From assembly GCA_024275315.1 (NCBI GenBank), contig JAJRZK010000024.1, positions 1 to 64,000 on the forward strand: DNA of 64,000 bases, given 5' to 3'. Source of the DNA: Nitrospirota bacterium (GTDB taxonomy: Bacteria > Nitrospinota_A > UBA7883). A model generated the notes under the pieces. The model had not been told where the DNA came from and did no database searches. It saw nothing but the letters and a program-made list of their open reading frames with translations. Below are positions 56,240 through 64,000 of this stretch, piece after piece. Position numbers and translations under genes: made by a program. How positions within the stretch are numbered: the stretch's first letter is position 1; every line of letters starts with the position of its first letter.

Positions 56240-57274
56240 TCACTTGACGCACAGTTGCTTCATCAGCTTTATGTTGGCGTATCTCGGATCGGTCATCGGG
56301 TCGCCGATCAGGCCGTTGTCGTACGCGTCGGCAATGCTGTTAACAGCGTCCTCTATGTTGTGATCAGGGACAAATCCCAACACATCTTTTATCTTGTCCG
56401 AGTTGATGTGGTAAGAGCGGTTGTCATCGGTGGGCACATATTCAAGCTCGATATTTTCATCTTCGATGATGTCACGGATCAACTTGGCGATATCCTCGAC
56501 GGCCATATTCTGAAACCCGCAGTTAAAAGCCTCACCGTTGATTTTTTCCGACTCGGCCGTCAGCAGAACCTGGTACGCCCTCACCATATCAAGTATGTTG
56601 ATATTCGGCCTGAGCTGTTTTCCGCCGAATATCCGTATCTTCTTGTTCACAAGGGCGTGGATAGTTAAAATATTCACCGCCAGATCGAGTCGCAGGCGGG
56701 GCGCGTAACCGCAAACAGTCGCCGGCCGGATAATCACTTTCACCATGTTCCCGGCGTCGCTCATCTGGAGAAGGTCATGCTCGCAGGCAAGTTTATATTT
56801 TGAATAATCGGTCATCGGCTGGGGCTCGGCGTCCTCCTTTACGTGCGGGTCATCCTTGACGCCATAAACACTTGAGGAGCTGGCGTATATAAATCTTTTA
56901 ACTTTTTGTTTGGCTGCGTTCCGGATAAGTGTTCCGAACGCGTCATAGTTGATCGATTTGCCAAGCGCGGGGTCCAGGTCGTAGCTTGGATCGTTTGATA
57001 TGCAGGCGAGATGTATGACAGCGTCGGCGCCCTCGAGTTCATCAAACATCCTGTCTCCATCGCGTATGTCCATCTCAACAAGCCGCAGGTGTGGATGGTC
57101 GGCAATGTCGTCAAACACATCCTTGCCGTACCAGAATGTGTCCACCACCTTCACCTTGTAACCATCAGCCAAAAGTTGCGGTGTTAAAGCGCTTCCGACA
57201 TATCCGCCCCCCCCGGTGATCAGGACAGATTCAAAAAGGAGCGGTTCAGGGTTTGCGTTCAATTTATCAGCCAT
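56240..57274 (-). CDS. Extended SDR sugar epimerase (mirror copy)
   Basis: Identical 344-aa NAD-dependent epimerase with GGGGYVGS and the Tyr-x3-Lys pair. Confidence 0.85.
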   Translation of the reverse strand: MADKLNANPEPLLFESVLITGGGGYVGSALTPQLLADGYKVKVVDTFWYGKDVFDDIADHPHLRLVEMDIRDGDRMFDELEGADAVIHLACISNDPSYDLDPALGKSINYDAFGTLIRNAAKQKVKRFIYASSSSVYGVKDDPHVKEDAEPQPMTDYSKYKLACEHDLLQMSDAGNMVKVIIRPATVCGYAPRLRLDLAVNILTIHALVNKKIRIFGGKQLRPNINILDMVRAYQVLLTAESEKINGEAFNCGFQNMAVEDIAKLIRDIIEDENIELEYVPTDDNRSYHINSDKIKDVLGFVPDHNIEDAVNSIADAYDNGLIGDPMTDPRYANIKLMKQLCVK

Positions 57275-57325
57275 AAAATCTCCAAACTCGAAACAAAATA
57301 CATTTCCGGCAAATCAGGCCAACCC

Positions 57326-57351
57326 GTTAACCTCAGGTTAACCAGTTAACC
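57326..57351. promoter_or_regulatory. Overlapping GTTAAC palindromes (mirror copy)
   Basis: Mirror of the two overlapping dyads upstream of the SDR gene. Confidence 0.4.
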
Positions 57352-57353
57352 GG

Positions 57354-58310
57354 TCATCGAGTCAACCGCTTCCATAGAAAGGGAATGGTATCCTCGTGCG
57401 ATCCACGAACATAAAAGCTTTTACCGCCATCGGCCACAGTGCGAATAAGCATGGTTTTCAGCGGACGAAAAAAATAAATCGGATTGTCCCTGGAAGGCTC
57501 CTTGTGAAAATTGCCGGGAACAGCCTGAATGTCGCAAACAAGTGTCGTGAAATCACTGATCTCGCGCTTTTCTTTTTTGGCGACGTTTCGCGCCATGGCC
57601 AACGCTTTTAAAAACACCTCCGGCCCCATGACAGAGCTTCCAAAATTCATCACCACCCCGTTTTCAAGATTCTCGATCTCGTGGGTGAATTTTAAAAAGT
57701 CGATATAACTCGCTCCGCCGTACGCCGCTCCGTCACAGTTCGGGTGTTCATGGACTATATCGTATCCAATCCCCACATGAGATGTCACCGGCACGCCCAA
57801 CCGGTACCCGGCGGCGAACAGGCTGGTGTCGCGATATTTCAAGCCCTCCTCCTCGATGGCTCTGCCGACGGCTTCGCCAATTCCGAGGCCGCGCCTATAC
57901 CCGTCCGCCACAATATCGTTGATCCGCCCGGTCTCTTCCCAAAGGCCGAATTGACCCTCTGATATGTATCGCGCGACACTTTCCGTGGTTTCGCCCGTCA
58001 GCGCGAGTTCATAGTCGTGGACAATCGCCGCTCCATTGGTGGCCACCAGCGAAATGAATCCTTTCTCCATCATGTCAATGATGAATCGCTGGGTTCCCCT
58101 CCTGAGGACGTGAGCGCCCAAAATCATTATTACCGAAGCGTTGTTTTCACGCGAGGAAACAATACGCGACGCCACCTCGGCAAGCTCCGGAAAGTCGCCT
58201 TCGCCCCCCCCGCCCTCTTCCAGCTTTTTAACGACAGAAATATCCAGCTCGTTTTTTCTGTCTGACAATGGTTTGAGCGTCAGGCGTGATCTGTCGAATA
58301 ACCGGGCCAT
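57354..58310 (-). CDS. Conserved protein of uncertain function (mirror copy)
   Basis: Identical 318-aa protein between the isomerase and SDR genes. The start at 58310 is preceded by AAGG. Confidence 0.7.
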   Translation of the reverse strand: MARLFDRSRLTLKPLSDRKNELDISVVKKLEEGGGGEGDFPELAEVASRIVSSRENNASVIMILGAHVLRRGTQRFIIDMMEKGFISLVATNGAAIVHDYELALTGETTESVARYISEGQFGLWEETGRINDIVADGYRRGLGIGEAVGRAIEEEGLKYRDTSLFAAGYRLGVPVTSHVGIGYDIVHEHPNCDGAAYGGASYIDFLKFTHEIENLENGVVMNFGSSVMGPEVFLKALAMARNVAKKEKREISDFTTLVCDIQAVPGNFHKEPSRDNPIYFFRPLKTMLIRTVADGGKSFYVRGSHEDTIPFLWKRLTR

Positions 58311-58344
58311 GTTCCGCCTTTCTCTGTTATCGCCCAGGACCCGG

Positions 58345-58929
58345 CTAACGCCCGGCGCCGGAGACGCTAACCAGGTCCACCCATAAATGAAGTATAGCCG
58401 CGTGGCATGTTTCTGCGTGGCCATAGTCCCGCGCCGGAACATATGCGTTGAGGTCGCCGATAAATCTCAACGGATTGTCCCTGTCCATGGCGGAAAGCGT
58501 CACCACGGTCATGCCAAGCTCCCGCGCGGTCTCCACCGCCTTTATCACGTTGCGCGACCTGCCCGAACTGCTTATAACCAGCAGCATATCACCGGGAACA
58601 CCTCTCGACTTGAGTGGCTCTGAGAATACGGCCTCATAGCTGATATCGTTGGCCATCGCGGTGATGAGAGACAGATCGGAAAAGACCTGGGTGTGCACGC
58701 TGGCGTTCTTGGCGAGGTCGGCGGATATGTGGCTGGCCATGGAGGCCGAAGCGCCGTTGCCGGCAAGGTAACAGATCCGGTCGTTTTCACGCAGACCGCG
58801 GGTCATGTCGCTCCAGGTGGCAAAACCATCCTCCTGCGACAGTTCACCTTTATCACTGTTGGTAAATGAGAGTTGCAACAGCAGGTCGGCTAACCGGTTG
58901 ACCTCATCGCTCCAGAATGAATCCTGCAT
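58345..58929 (-). CDS. GmhA-like SIS isomerase (mirror copy)
   Basis: Identical 194-aa phosphosugar isomerase with loop AGNGASAS. Confidence 0.8.
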   Translation of the reverse strand: MQDSFWSDEVNRLADLLLQLSFTNSDKGELSQEDGFATWSDMTRGLRENDRICYLAGNGASASMASHISADLAKNASVHTQVFSDLSLITAMANDISYEAVFSEPLKSRGVPGDMLLVISSSGRSRNVIKAVETARELGMTVVTLSAMDRDNPLRFIGDLNAYVPARDYGHAETCHAAILHLWVDLVSVSGAGR

Positions 58930-58953
58930 ACAGCAATATATACCCAGTCTCGC

Positions 58954-60501
58954 TCAATTCATAAGCGAGGTAATGTGGCGGAAAAGGCCTGACGGCTCTA
59001 TAGGCTTTTTGTTACCCATTATCGAACAGGCCTCCGCGCCGATTACGTTGCCCAGAAATCCAACCGCTTCCATGGGAGCGCCAGCCGCCACCAGTGGGGC
59101 GGTAATCGACAGGACCGCGTCTCCGGCGCCTATGCGGTCCACCATTTTAACCGAGAAAGCGGGCACCTCCACGAATCCCCTTTCATTGTCGAAGAAAAGA
59201 CATCCCTTTTTCCCCCGCGTTATCATCATCTTGCCGCAATTCAGACGTGAAGCCGTGTTGGATGTCAGGTCACGTATGCCTACGTTCATGTTTCTGTTAT
59301 CCAGTCTAATCTCGGGTTCCGCGATAGAAATAAAATCAGCTCTCGGATATTTGGAAATCAGGTTATAACCTTTGTTGCCAGCGTTGGTCTGGGTGTTGAC
59401 CGCGAGGAATTTAGACTTTTCGCAGATTTTTTCTATTGTTTTTCCCGTAAAAAGACCATGCCCGTAGTCCGCGACAATAACCACATCGCTCTCCGGCAAC
59501 CAATCATCGAGTTTTTCCAGAAAAGAACGCTCCATCTGGGGATTATCGGAGTTATCCTCCATCTCATACACTTCGAAAAGCTTGGTCCCCAGATATGTTT
59601 CAACATACCTGCGTTTGACTATTGTCGGCGCGCCAGGTTTTAACAGGAACTTGGTGGATATATTGCTATACAGCTGGTTCGATATGAATTCTTTAAAAGA
59701 GCGGTTCTCGCCAAGAAAACTCAGGAGCCGCACGTTGTCACAAAAACCGGATATGTGGTTGGCGATGGCCAGGATCCCGCCGGCGTAGGTTTCCTTGTAC
59801 AGGCTGCGAACCGCGAGCACCGGCTCTTTGTTGGCCTTGCCCATCGCGGAGCAGAAATTGTATTCGTCTATTATCGTCTCCCCGATCGTCAGCACCTTCA
59901 GGGGCCGGATGGATTGAAGATAGCCTATGATCTCCTCAGGCGTGTGTCTTTCTCTGAAGCTGTTTAAAAAAGCTTTGGCTTCGTGGGTGAAAATATCCAT
60001 GAAGCGGTTTATGAGGGTGGATGCGCTATATGTCTCCTCGTCGGTAAACACCATCTTGCCCCCGGCTTTCCGGATGGCGTCCTCCTCATGCTCTATAGCT
60101 TCGGAATGGTCCCTCTTCCCCTCGCCGCGCACGATGCCTTTTACATACTGCGACGGTTTTATGGCGTTGATCATATTCACCGCGGTGGGCTCCTGGTTTA
60201 TAACCACGTAATCCACGCAGCTCAACGCCGACAGCGCCTCCGCCCTCAGCGACTCCGGAAAAGCGGGACGGTGCGGCCCCTTGTTGACAAACCTGTCGGC
60301 CGTTATCGACACGATGAGGACATCGCCCATTTTTCGCGCCGCTTCGAGGTGCTTGATATGCCCGATATGCAGCAGGTCGAAGACACCATGGCACAGCACG
60401 ACGACATTTTGCGAAGCCTTCTTAGCGGCTGTAATTTTCGCCAACGCATCTATGGTCTTGATTTTCGCATGACCATTTTCCTGGTAGGCGCTAAAATCCA
60501 T
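58954..60501 (-). CDS. Nucleotidyltransferase-PfkB kinase fusion (mirror copy)
   Basis: Identical 515-aa reversed-order HldE-like fusion: HIGH in the N-terminal half, GAGD in the C-terminal half. Confidence 0.85.
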   Translation of the reverse strand: MDFSAYQENGHAKIKTIDALAKITAAKKASQNVVVLCHGVFDLLHIGHIKHLEAARKMGDVLIVSITADRFVNKGPHRPAFPESLRAEALSALSCVDYVVINQEPTAVNMINAIKPSQYVKGIVRGEGKRDHSEAIEHEEDAIRKAGGKMVFTDEETYSASTLINRFMDIFTHEAKAFLNSFRERHTPEEIIGYLQSIRPLKVLTIGETIIDEYNFCSAMGKANKEPVLAVRSLYKETYAGGILAIANHISGFCDNVRLLSFLGENRSFKEFISNQLYSNISTKFLLKPGAPTIVKRRYVETYLGTKLFEVYEMEDNSDNPQMERSFLEKLDDWLPESDVVIVADYGHGLFTGKTIEKICEKSKFLAVNTQTNAGNKGYNLISKYPRADFISIAEPEIRLDNRNMNVGIRDLTSNTASRLNCGKMMITRGKKGCLFFDNERGFVEVPAFSVKMVDRIGAGDAVLSITAPLVAAGAPMEAVGFLGNVIGAEACSIMGNKKPIEPSGLFRHITSLMN

Positions 60502-60590
60502 CTAGTGATCCGGGCTTTTAGTTTGAAACGATCCTTGTAGCATATTTGGCGATTGAAACCAATAATATTCTGGGCTTTTGCGCTGGCGAT

Positions 60591-60613
60591 ATTATACTAA
60601 TAACAAAGTTATT
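60591..60613 (-). promoter_or_regulatory. Operator-like dyad and -10 box (mirror copy)
   Basis: Mirror of the AATAAC/GTTATT dyad and TATAAT box. The nested inverted repeat mirrors at 60716-60752 in the same 385-bp gap (60502-60886), which holds no gene. Confidence 0.4.
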
Positions 60614-60839
60614 CGCCACGAGCCCGCCCTTGATTTGGCGGAAAATGGACGGCGCTCGAATCCGCACCGATTTTCGCAAAACTTTTCTTCTGGAATCAAC
60701 TTGTAATAATCGAAGATGTCCTGAAATAATCTGGTAATCAACACCAGGACATGGTCAAATCCACATCATCCAACGCGGTCACGCCTGGACTGCCGGTCAC
60801 GCTCCGGCGTTGTTGTATAATGTTGCCCCGTGTGACTTT

Positions 60840-60873
60840 GATTGCATGGAACATACGATTGCATGGAACATAC
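60840..60873. repeat. 17-bp tandem duplication (mirror copy)
   Basis: Two adjacent copies of GATTGCATGGAACATAC on the plus strand, upstream of the GT2 start. Confidence 0.85.
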
Positions 60874-60886
60874 AGTGGAACAGCAA

Positions 60887-61855
60887 ATGTCCGATGTGGC
60901 TATCATAATAGTCAACTGGAATTCCGGAGAACTTCTGGGAAAAACCCTCGATGCCCTGAAAGCCCAGGTCGTCCGTCCGAAACGAACGGTTATCATAGAC
61001 AACGCAAGCTCCGACGGATCCGCCGACGGGATGGAAAACCGCTGTCAGGGTGTTGACGTTATGCGGCTGGACAAAAACATCGGGTTCGCCGCCGCCAACA
61101 ACCTGGGCGCCAGAAAGGCCGTGGATTGCGAATGGATAGCCCTGCTCAACCCGGACGCTTTCCCGGAGCCGGAGTGGCTTGGAAACCTTCTGGAAGCCGC
61201 GGGGCGTAATCCTGAATTCTCCTTTTTCTCCAGCCGGATGCTGGACGCCGGCAATCCCGGTCTTCTGGACGGAACCGGGGATGTTTACCATGTGTCGGGG
61301 CTGGTATGGCGCAAAGGTCACGGGGCGCCCATTGGCGAATCTAGCCGGGAAATGCGGGAGGTATTCTCTCCCTGCGCGGCGGCGGCTCTTTTCAGGACCG
61401 CGGAATTCATGAACGCCGGTGGTTTCGACGAGGGATATTTCTGCTATTCCGAAGACGTGGATCTGGGATTCCGGTTGCGGCTGATGGGAAGGCGCTGCCT
61501 TCATGTGGATGAAGCCGTTGTGGCTCACGTTGGCTCCGCCTCCACTTCGCGTCACAGTGATTTCCAGATATACCATGGCCACCGCAACCTGGTATGGACT
61601 TTCGTCAAGAACATGCCGTGGCCGTTGTTCTGGCTCTATTTGCCACAGCACCTGATAATGAACCTGGTGACGGCGATCGTATTTTCCCTGAAAGGCAGAG
61701 GGAAAATCATTTTCAAAGCCAAACTGGACGCCATAAGAAGGTTGCCTGTTGCGCTACGCCAGAGGCGGACGATACAGAAAACAAGAAAAACCGGAACCCT
61801 GGATCTATGGAGGGTAATGGATAAAGGTCCGCTAAAACCCTATCTGCGTGGTTGA
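60887..61855 (+). CDS. GT2 family glycosyltransferase (mirror copy)
   Basis: Identical glycosyltransferase with IIIVNWNSGE and EDVDLGFR motifs. Upstream in-frame ATG alternatives extend to 60842. Confidence 0.87.
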   Translation: MSDVAIIIVNWNSGELLGKTLDALKAQVVRPKRTVIIDNASSDGSADGMENRCQGVDVMRLDKNIGFAAANNLGARKAVDCEWIALLNPDAFPEPEWLGNLLEAAGRNPEFSFFSSRMLDAGNPGLLDGTGDVYHVSGLVWRKGHGAPIGESSREMREVFSPCAAAALFRTAEFMNAGGFDEGYFCYSEDVDLGFRLRLMGRRCLHVDEAVVAHVGSASTSRHSDFQIYHGHRNLVWTFVKNMPWPLFWLYLPQHLIMNLVTAIVFSLKGRGKIIFKAKLDAIRRLPVALRQRRTIQKTRKTGTLDLWRVMDKGPLKPYLRG

Positions 61856-61908
61856 ATGCGAAACGGCTCCAGCCGTAAACGCACAAGCCGACCCGCGTCA
61901 ACGGAGGT

Positions 61909-63543
61909 TCACGCGTATTTTTGCGCGATGGGGATGCGCCTGCCGCTGCCGAACGCCTTGCCCGTGATCTTCAGGCCCGGTGCGGCCTGCTGGCGTTTAT
62001 ATTCGTTTCTGTCCACCAGCCGGGTGACTTTCATTGTGATATCCTTGTCGAAACCGCGTGCGATAATCGTTTCCGGGGATTCCTGGTTTTCCACATAGGC
62101 CTCGAGTATTTCATCGAGCGTGTCATAATCGGGCAGGCTGTCCTGATCGGTCTGGTCTGGGCGGAGTTCAGCCGATGGCGGCCTTGTCAGCACGTTAGAA
62201 GGGATGATCTCCCGCTCCCGGTTTATCCATCTGGCGAGGTTGTAGACACTGATTTTGGGCAGGTCCGAAATGGCCGCCAGGCCGCCCGCCATATCGCCGT
62301 ACAATGTGCAGTAGCCCACCGCAGTTTCGCTTTTGTTGCCGGTGGACAGCACCATCCCGCCGAATTTGTTGGAGACGGCCATCAGGATATCGCCCCTGAT
62401 CCGGGCCTGCAGGTTCTCCTCGGTCACGTCTTCCTCGCGCCCTTCGAACAGCGGTTTGAGAGTCTTTTTATACATTTCGAACAGCCCCTTGATCGGAACC
62501 GTATGAAACTCGATGCCCAGGTTCCTGGCTAGCGTGGCCGCGTCATCCTCGCTCATTCTAGCCGTATATTGCGACGGCATGCTCACGCCGGTCACGTTCT
62601 CCGGCCCGAGCGCGTTGACCGCGAGCACGGCGACAACGGACGAATCGACACCTCCCGAAAGGCCGATGACGGCTTTGGTGAACCGGCATTTGCCCAGGTA
62701 ATCGCGAATTCCCATGGAAAGCGCCCTGTACACCTTCCCCTCCCTGGACCGCTCCACCTCCCTGATGTCACCGGTCCAGCTTTGCGTGTCGACGGTCACC
62801 ATGTCTTCCTCAAACCCCTTGGCCCTGGCCACTACAGCGCCATCTTTTGCCATGGCGAAGCTGTGCCCGTCAAACAGCAGGTCGTCGTTGCCACCAACCT
62901 GGTTGACCAGGAAAAACGGAACGCCATGTTTTCTTGCTATCGCTTGCCCGAGGCTTTCACGCAACGCCCGCTGGCCGAGGTGGTACGGGGAGGCGGAAAG
63001 GTTGACGATCATCTCCGCTCCTTCTTTTACAAGCTCTTCCACCGGGTTGCGGTCATAAGAGCCGACGTTGTCATAACCCGGCTCGCTCCAGACATCTTCG
63101 CAGATCGTTACGCCGATTTTTACGCCGTCCAACTCGCACAAGGCCGGGCGTTCACCAGGACTGAAGTATCTCAGCTCATCAAACACGTCATACGTCGGAA
63201 GCAGCATCTTTTGTGAGCGACCCAACACTTCGCCATCCCTGAACAGTGTGGCGGCGTTGGCCAGGTGTTTTCCCCTGCGGATGTCCACCCGCTCTATATG
63301 GCCGCAAAGAACCGCGATCCCTTTCACCTCCGATATCATCCCACGCAGGGCCGCCTCGCAATCCGACGCGAAATCCGGCCTGTCCAGCAGATCCCTGGGG
63401 GGGTATCCGGTGATTGCCATTTCGGAGGTGATAGCCAGGTTTGCGCCAAGCTCCCCGGCTTGTTTGACAGCCTCGATGATCTTGCGTGAGTTGCTTTCCA
63501 TCGCCCCGATGGTCGGGTTTATCTGAACAAGGGAAATTTTCAT
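61909..63543 (-). CDS. nadE: Glutamine-dependent NAD+ synthetase (mirror copy)
   Basis: Identical 544-aa enzyme with the glutaminase triad and SGGVDSS P-loop. Confidence 0.95.
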   Translation of the reverse strand: MKISLVQINPTIGAMESNSRKIIEAVKQAGELGANLAITSEMAITGYPPRDLLDRPDFASDCEAALRGMISEVKGIAVLCGHIERVDIRRGKHLANAATLFRDGEVLGRSQKMLLPTYDVFDELRYFSPGERPALCELDGVKIGVTICEDVWSEPGYDNVGSYDRNPVEELVKEGAEMIVNLSASPYHLGQRALRESLGQAIARKHGVPFFLVNQVGGNDDLLFDGHSFAMAKDGAVVARAKGFEEDMVTVDTQSWTGDIREVERSREGKVYRALSMGIRDYLGKCRFTKAVIGLSGGVDSSVVAVLAVNALGPENVTGVSMPSQYTARMSEDDAATLARNLGIEFHTVPIKGLFEMYKKTLKPLFEGREEDVTEENLQARIRGDILMAVSNKFGGMVLSTGNKSETAVGYCTLYGDMAGGLAAISDLPKISVYNLARWINREREIIPSNVLTRPPSAELRPDQTDQDSLPDYDTLDEILEAYVENQESPETIIARGFDKDITMKVTRLVDRNEYKRQQAAPGLKITGKAFGSGRRIPIAQKYA

Positions 63544-63606
63544 GTTTTACGCAGATTATTATGACGACCGATGATCCCCGCCACGCAGGCTGGCCTGATA
63601 ATGTGA

Positions 63607-64000
63607 TCAAGCCCCATACTTCGCCGCCAGATTATCACTGAACCATTTGTACGTATTCGCCAACCCTTCGGCCAGCCCTATCCTCGGCGTCCAGCCCATA
63701 TCGTTGAGCCGTGACACGTTGAGTAGCTTTCGCGGGGAGCCGTCGGGCTTTGACGGGTCAAAAATCAGCTCGCCACGGAAGCCGACAACTTCGCACACCA
63801 TCTCCGCCAGCTTCCTGATTGTAACTTCGTAGCCGACACCGATGTTCACCATTCTGGTCGAGTCGCGCCTCATGACAAACAAACACGCCGAGGCCATGTC
63901 GTCTACGTGCATGAACTCCCTCCGGGGGGCGCCGGTTCCCCAGATCCTGATGGACGGGTCTCCATTAATTTTCGCCGTGTGAATTTTGCGTATCAGCGCC
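63607..64000 (-). CDS. fcl: GDP-L-fucose synthase-like SDR, C-terminal part (mirror copy, cut by window edge)
   Basis: The C-terminal 130 or so residues of the fcl-like protein, identical to the complete copy on the left arm. Its N-terminal half lies beyond base 64000, so the mirror continues outside the window. Confidence 0.88.
   Translation of the reverse strand, partial: ALIRKIHTAKINGDPSIRIWGTGAPRREFMHVDDMASACLFVMRRDSTRMVNIGVGYEVTIRKLAEMVCEVVGFRGELIFDPSKPDGSPRKLLNVSRLNDMGWTPRIGLAEGLANTYKWFSDNLAAKYGA

Larger units (their letters stand above)
33857..64000. repeat. Right arm of giant perfect inverted repeat
   Basis: Reverse complement of 3713-33856. There is no spacer between the arms and I saw no substitutions in any gene compared. 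A natural inverted repeat of this size with no loop would be expected to be unstable and to show some divergence. Features on this arm should not be counted as extra gene copies until the join is confirmed. Confidence 0.97.

Noticed and set aside
1-64000. CRISPR arrays, rRNA genes or prophage modules
   Set aside because: I saw no spaced direct-repeat arrays, rRNA-like conserved blocks, integrases or phage structural genes.

Overview
The window is dominated by one structure: a perfect inverted repeat centred between bases 33856 and 33857. Base x on one arm matches base 67713-x on the other, so 3713-33856 and 33857-64000 are reverse complements. There is no spacer, and the ORFs I compared have the same length and sequence on both arms. 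The mirror still holds at base 64000, so it probably continues outside the window. Only 1-3712 has no partner here. Housekeeping genes normally present once (gyrA, serS, nadE, a tRNA-Ser) occur twice with no visible divergence, and the symmetry axis cuts an aldehyde dehydrogenase gene in its N-terminal third. A fold-back or assembly chimera is therefore by far the likeliest explanation. The real content is about 34 kb.

The organism looks like an uncultured Gram-negative bacterium with anaerobic or versatile respiration. It has heptose-type surface sugar genes, a lipoprotein with a lipobox, a type IV pilin, c-di-GMP (PilZ) proteins, an 11-heme cytochrome c and a bacterial microcompartment (BMC). 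I cannot assign a phylum from the sequence alone.

Layout of the unique sequence, left to right. (1) 184-2753, minus strand: a receiver-TPR protein, a stand-alone receiver and a type IV pilin. (2) 3165-19898: a surface-glycan region with a GDP-fucose synthase-like SDR, nadE, a GT2 glycosyltransferase, a nucleotidyltransferase-PfkB fusion, a phosphoheptose-isomerase-like SIS protein, a conserved unknown, a second SDR, a HAD phosphatase, an APH-type kinase, a two-subunit transketolase, three methyltransferases, a radical SAM protein and a TIGR04372-like glycosyltransferase. Kinase, nucleotidyltransferase, isomerase, phosphatase and transketolase together suggest synthesis of an activated, unusual heptose or ketose-derived sugar. 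(3) 19950-20105: repeats resembling an insertion-sequence end, then tRNA-Ser(UGA). (4) 20184-26981, minus strand: three PilZ paralogues, serS, a TPR lipoprotein and gyrA. (5) 27229-30868, minus strand: a tightly overlapping redox operon of 11-heme cytochrome c, dual cNMP-binding/4x[4Fe-4S] protein and bis-heme-b-like membrane protein. (6) 31004-33856, plus strand and divergent from the redox operon: an RpiR-family regulator broken by an in-frame TAG, BMC shell genes (T, H, P types) and the start of a BMC aldehyde dehydrogenase with a likely encapsulation peptide. The signature enzyme of this BMC lies past the axis and is missing. The right arm repeats units 6 to 2 in reverse order and opposite orientation.

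The most interesting biology is the BMC operon placed head-to-head with the multiheme redox operon across an operator-like dyad, and the glycan region with its reversed-order HldE-like fusion and split transketolase.
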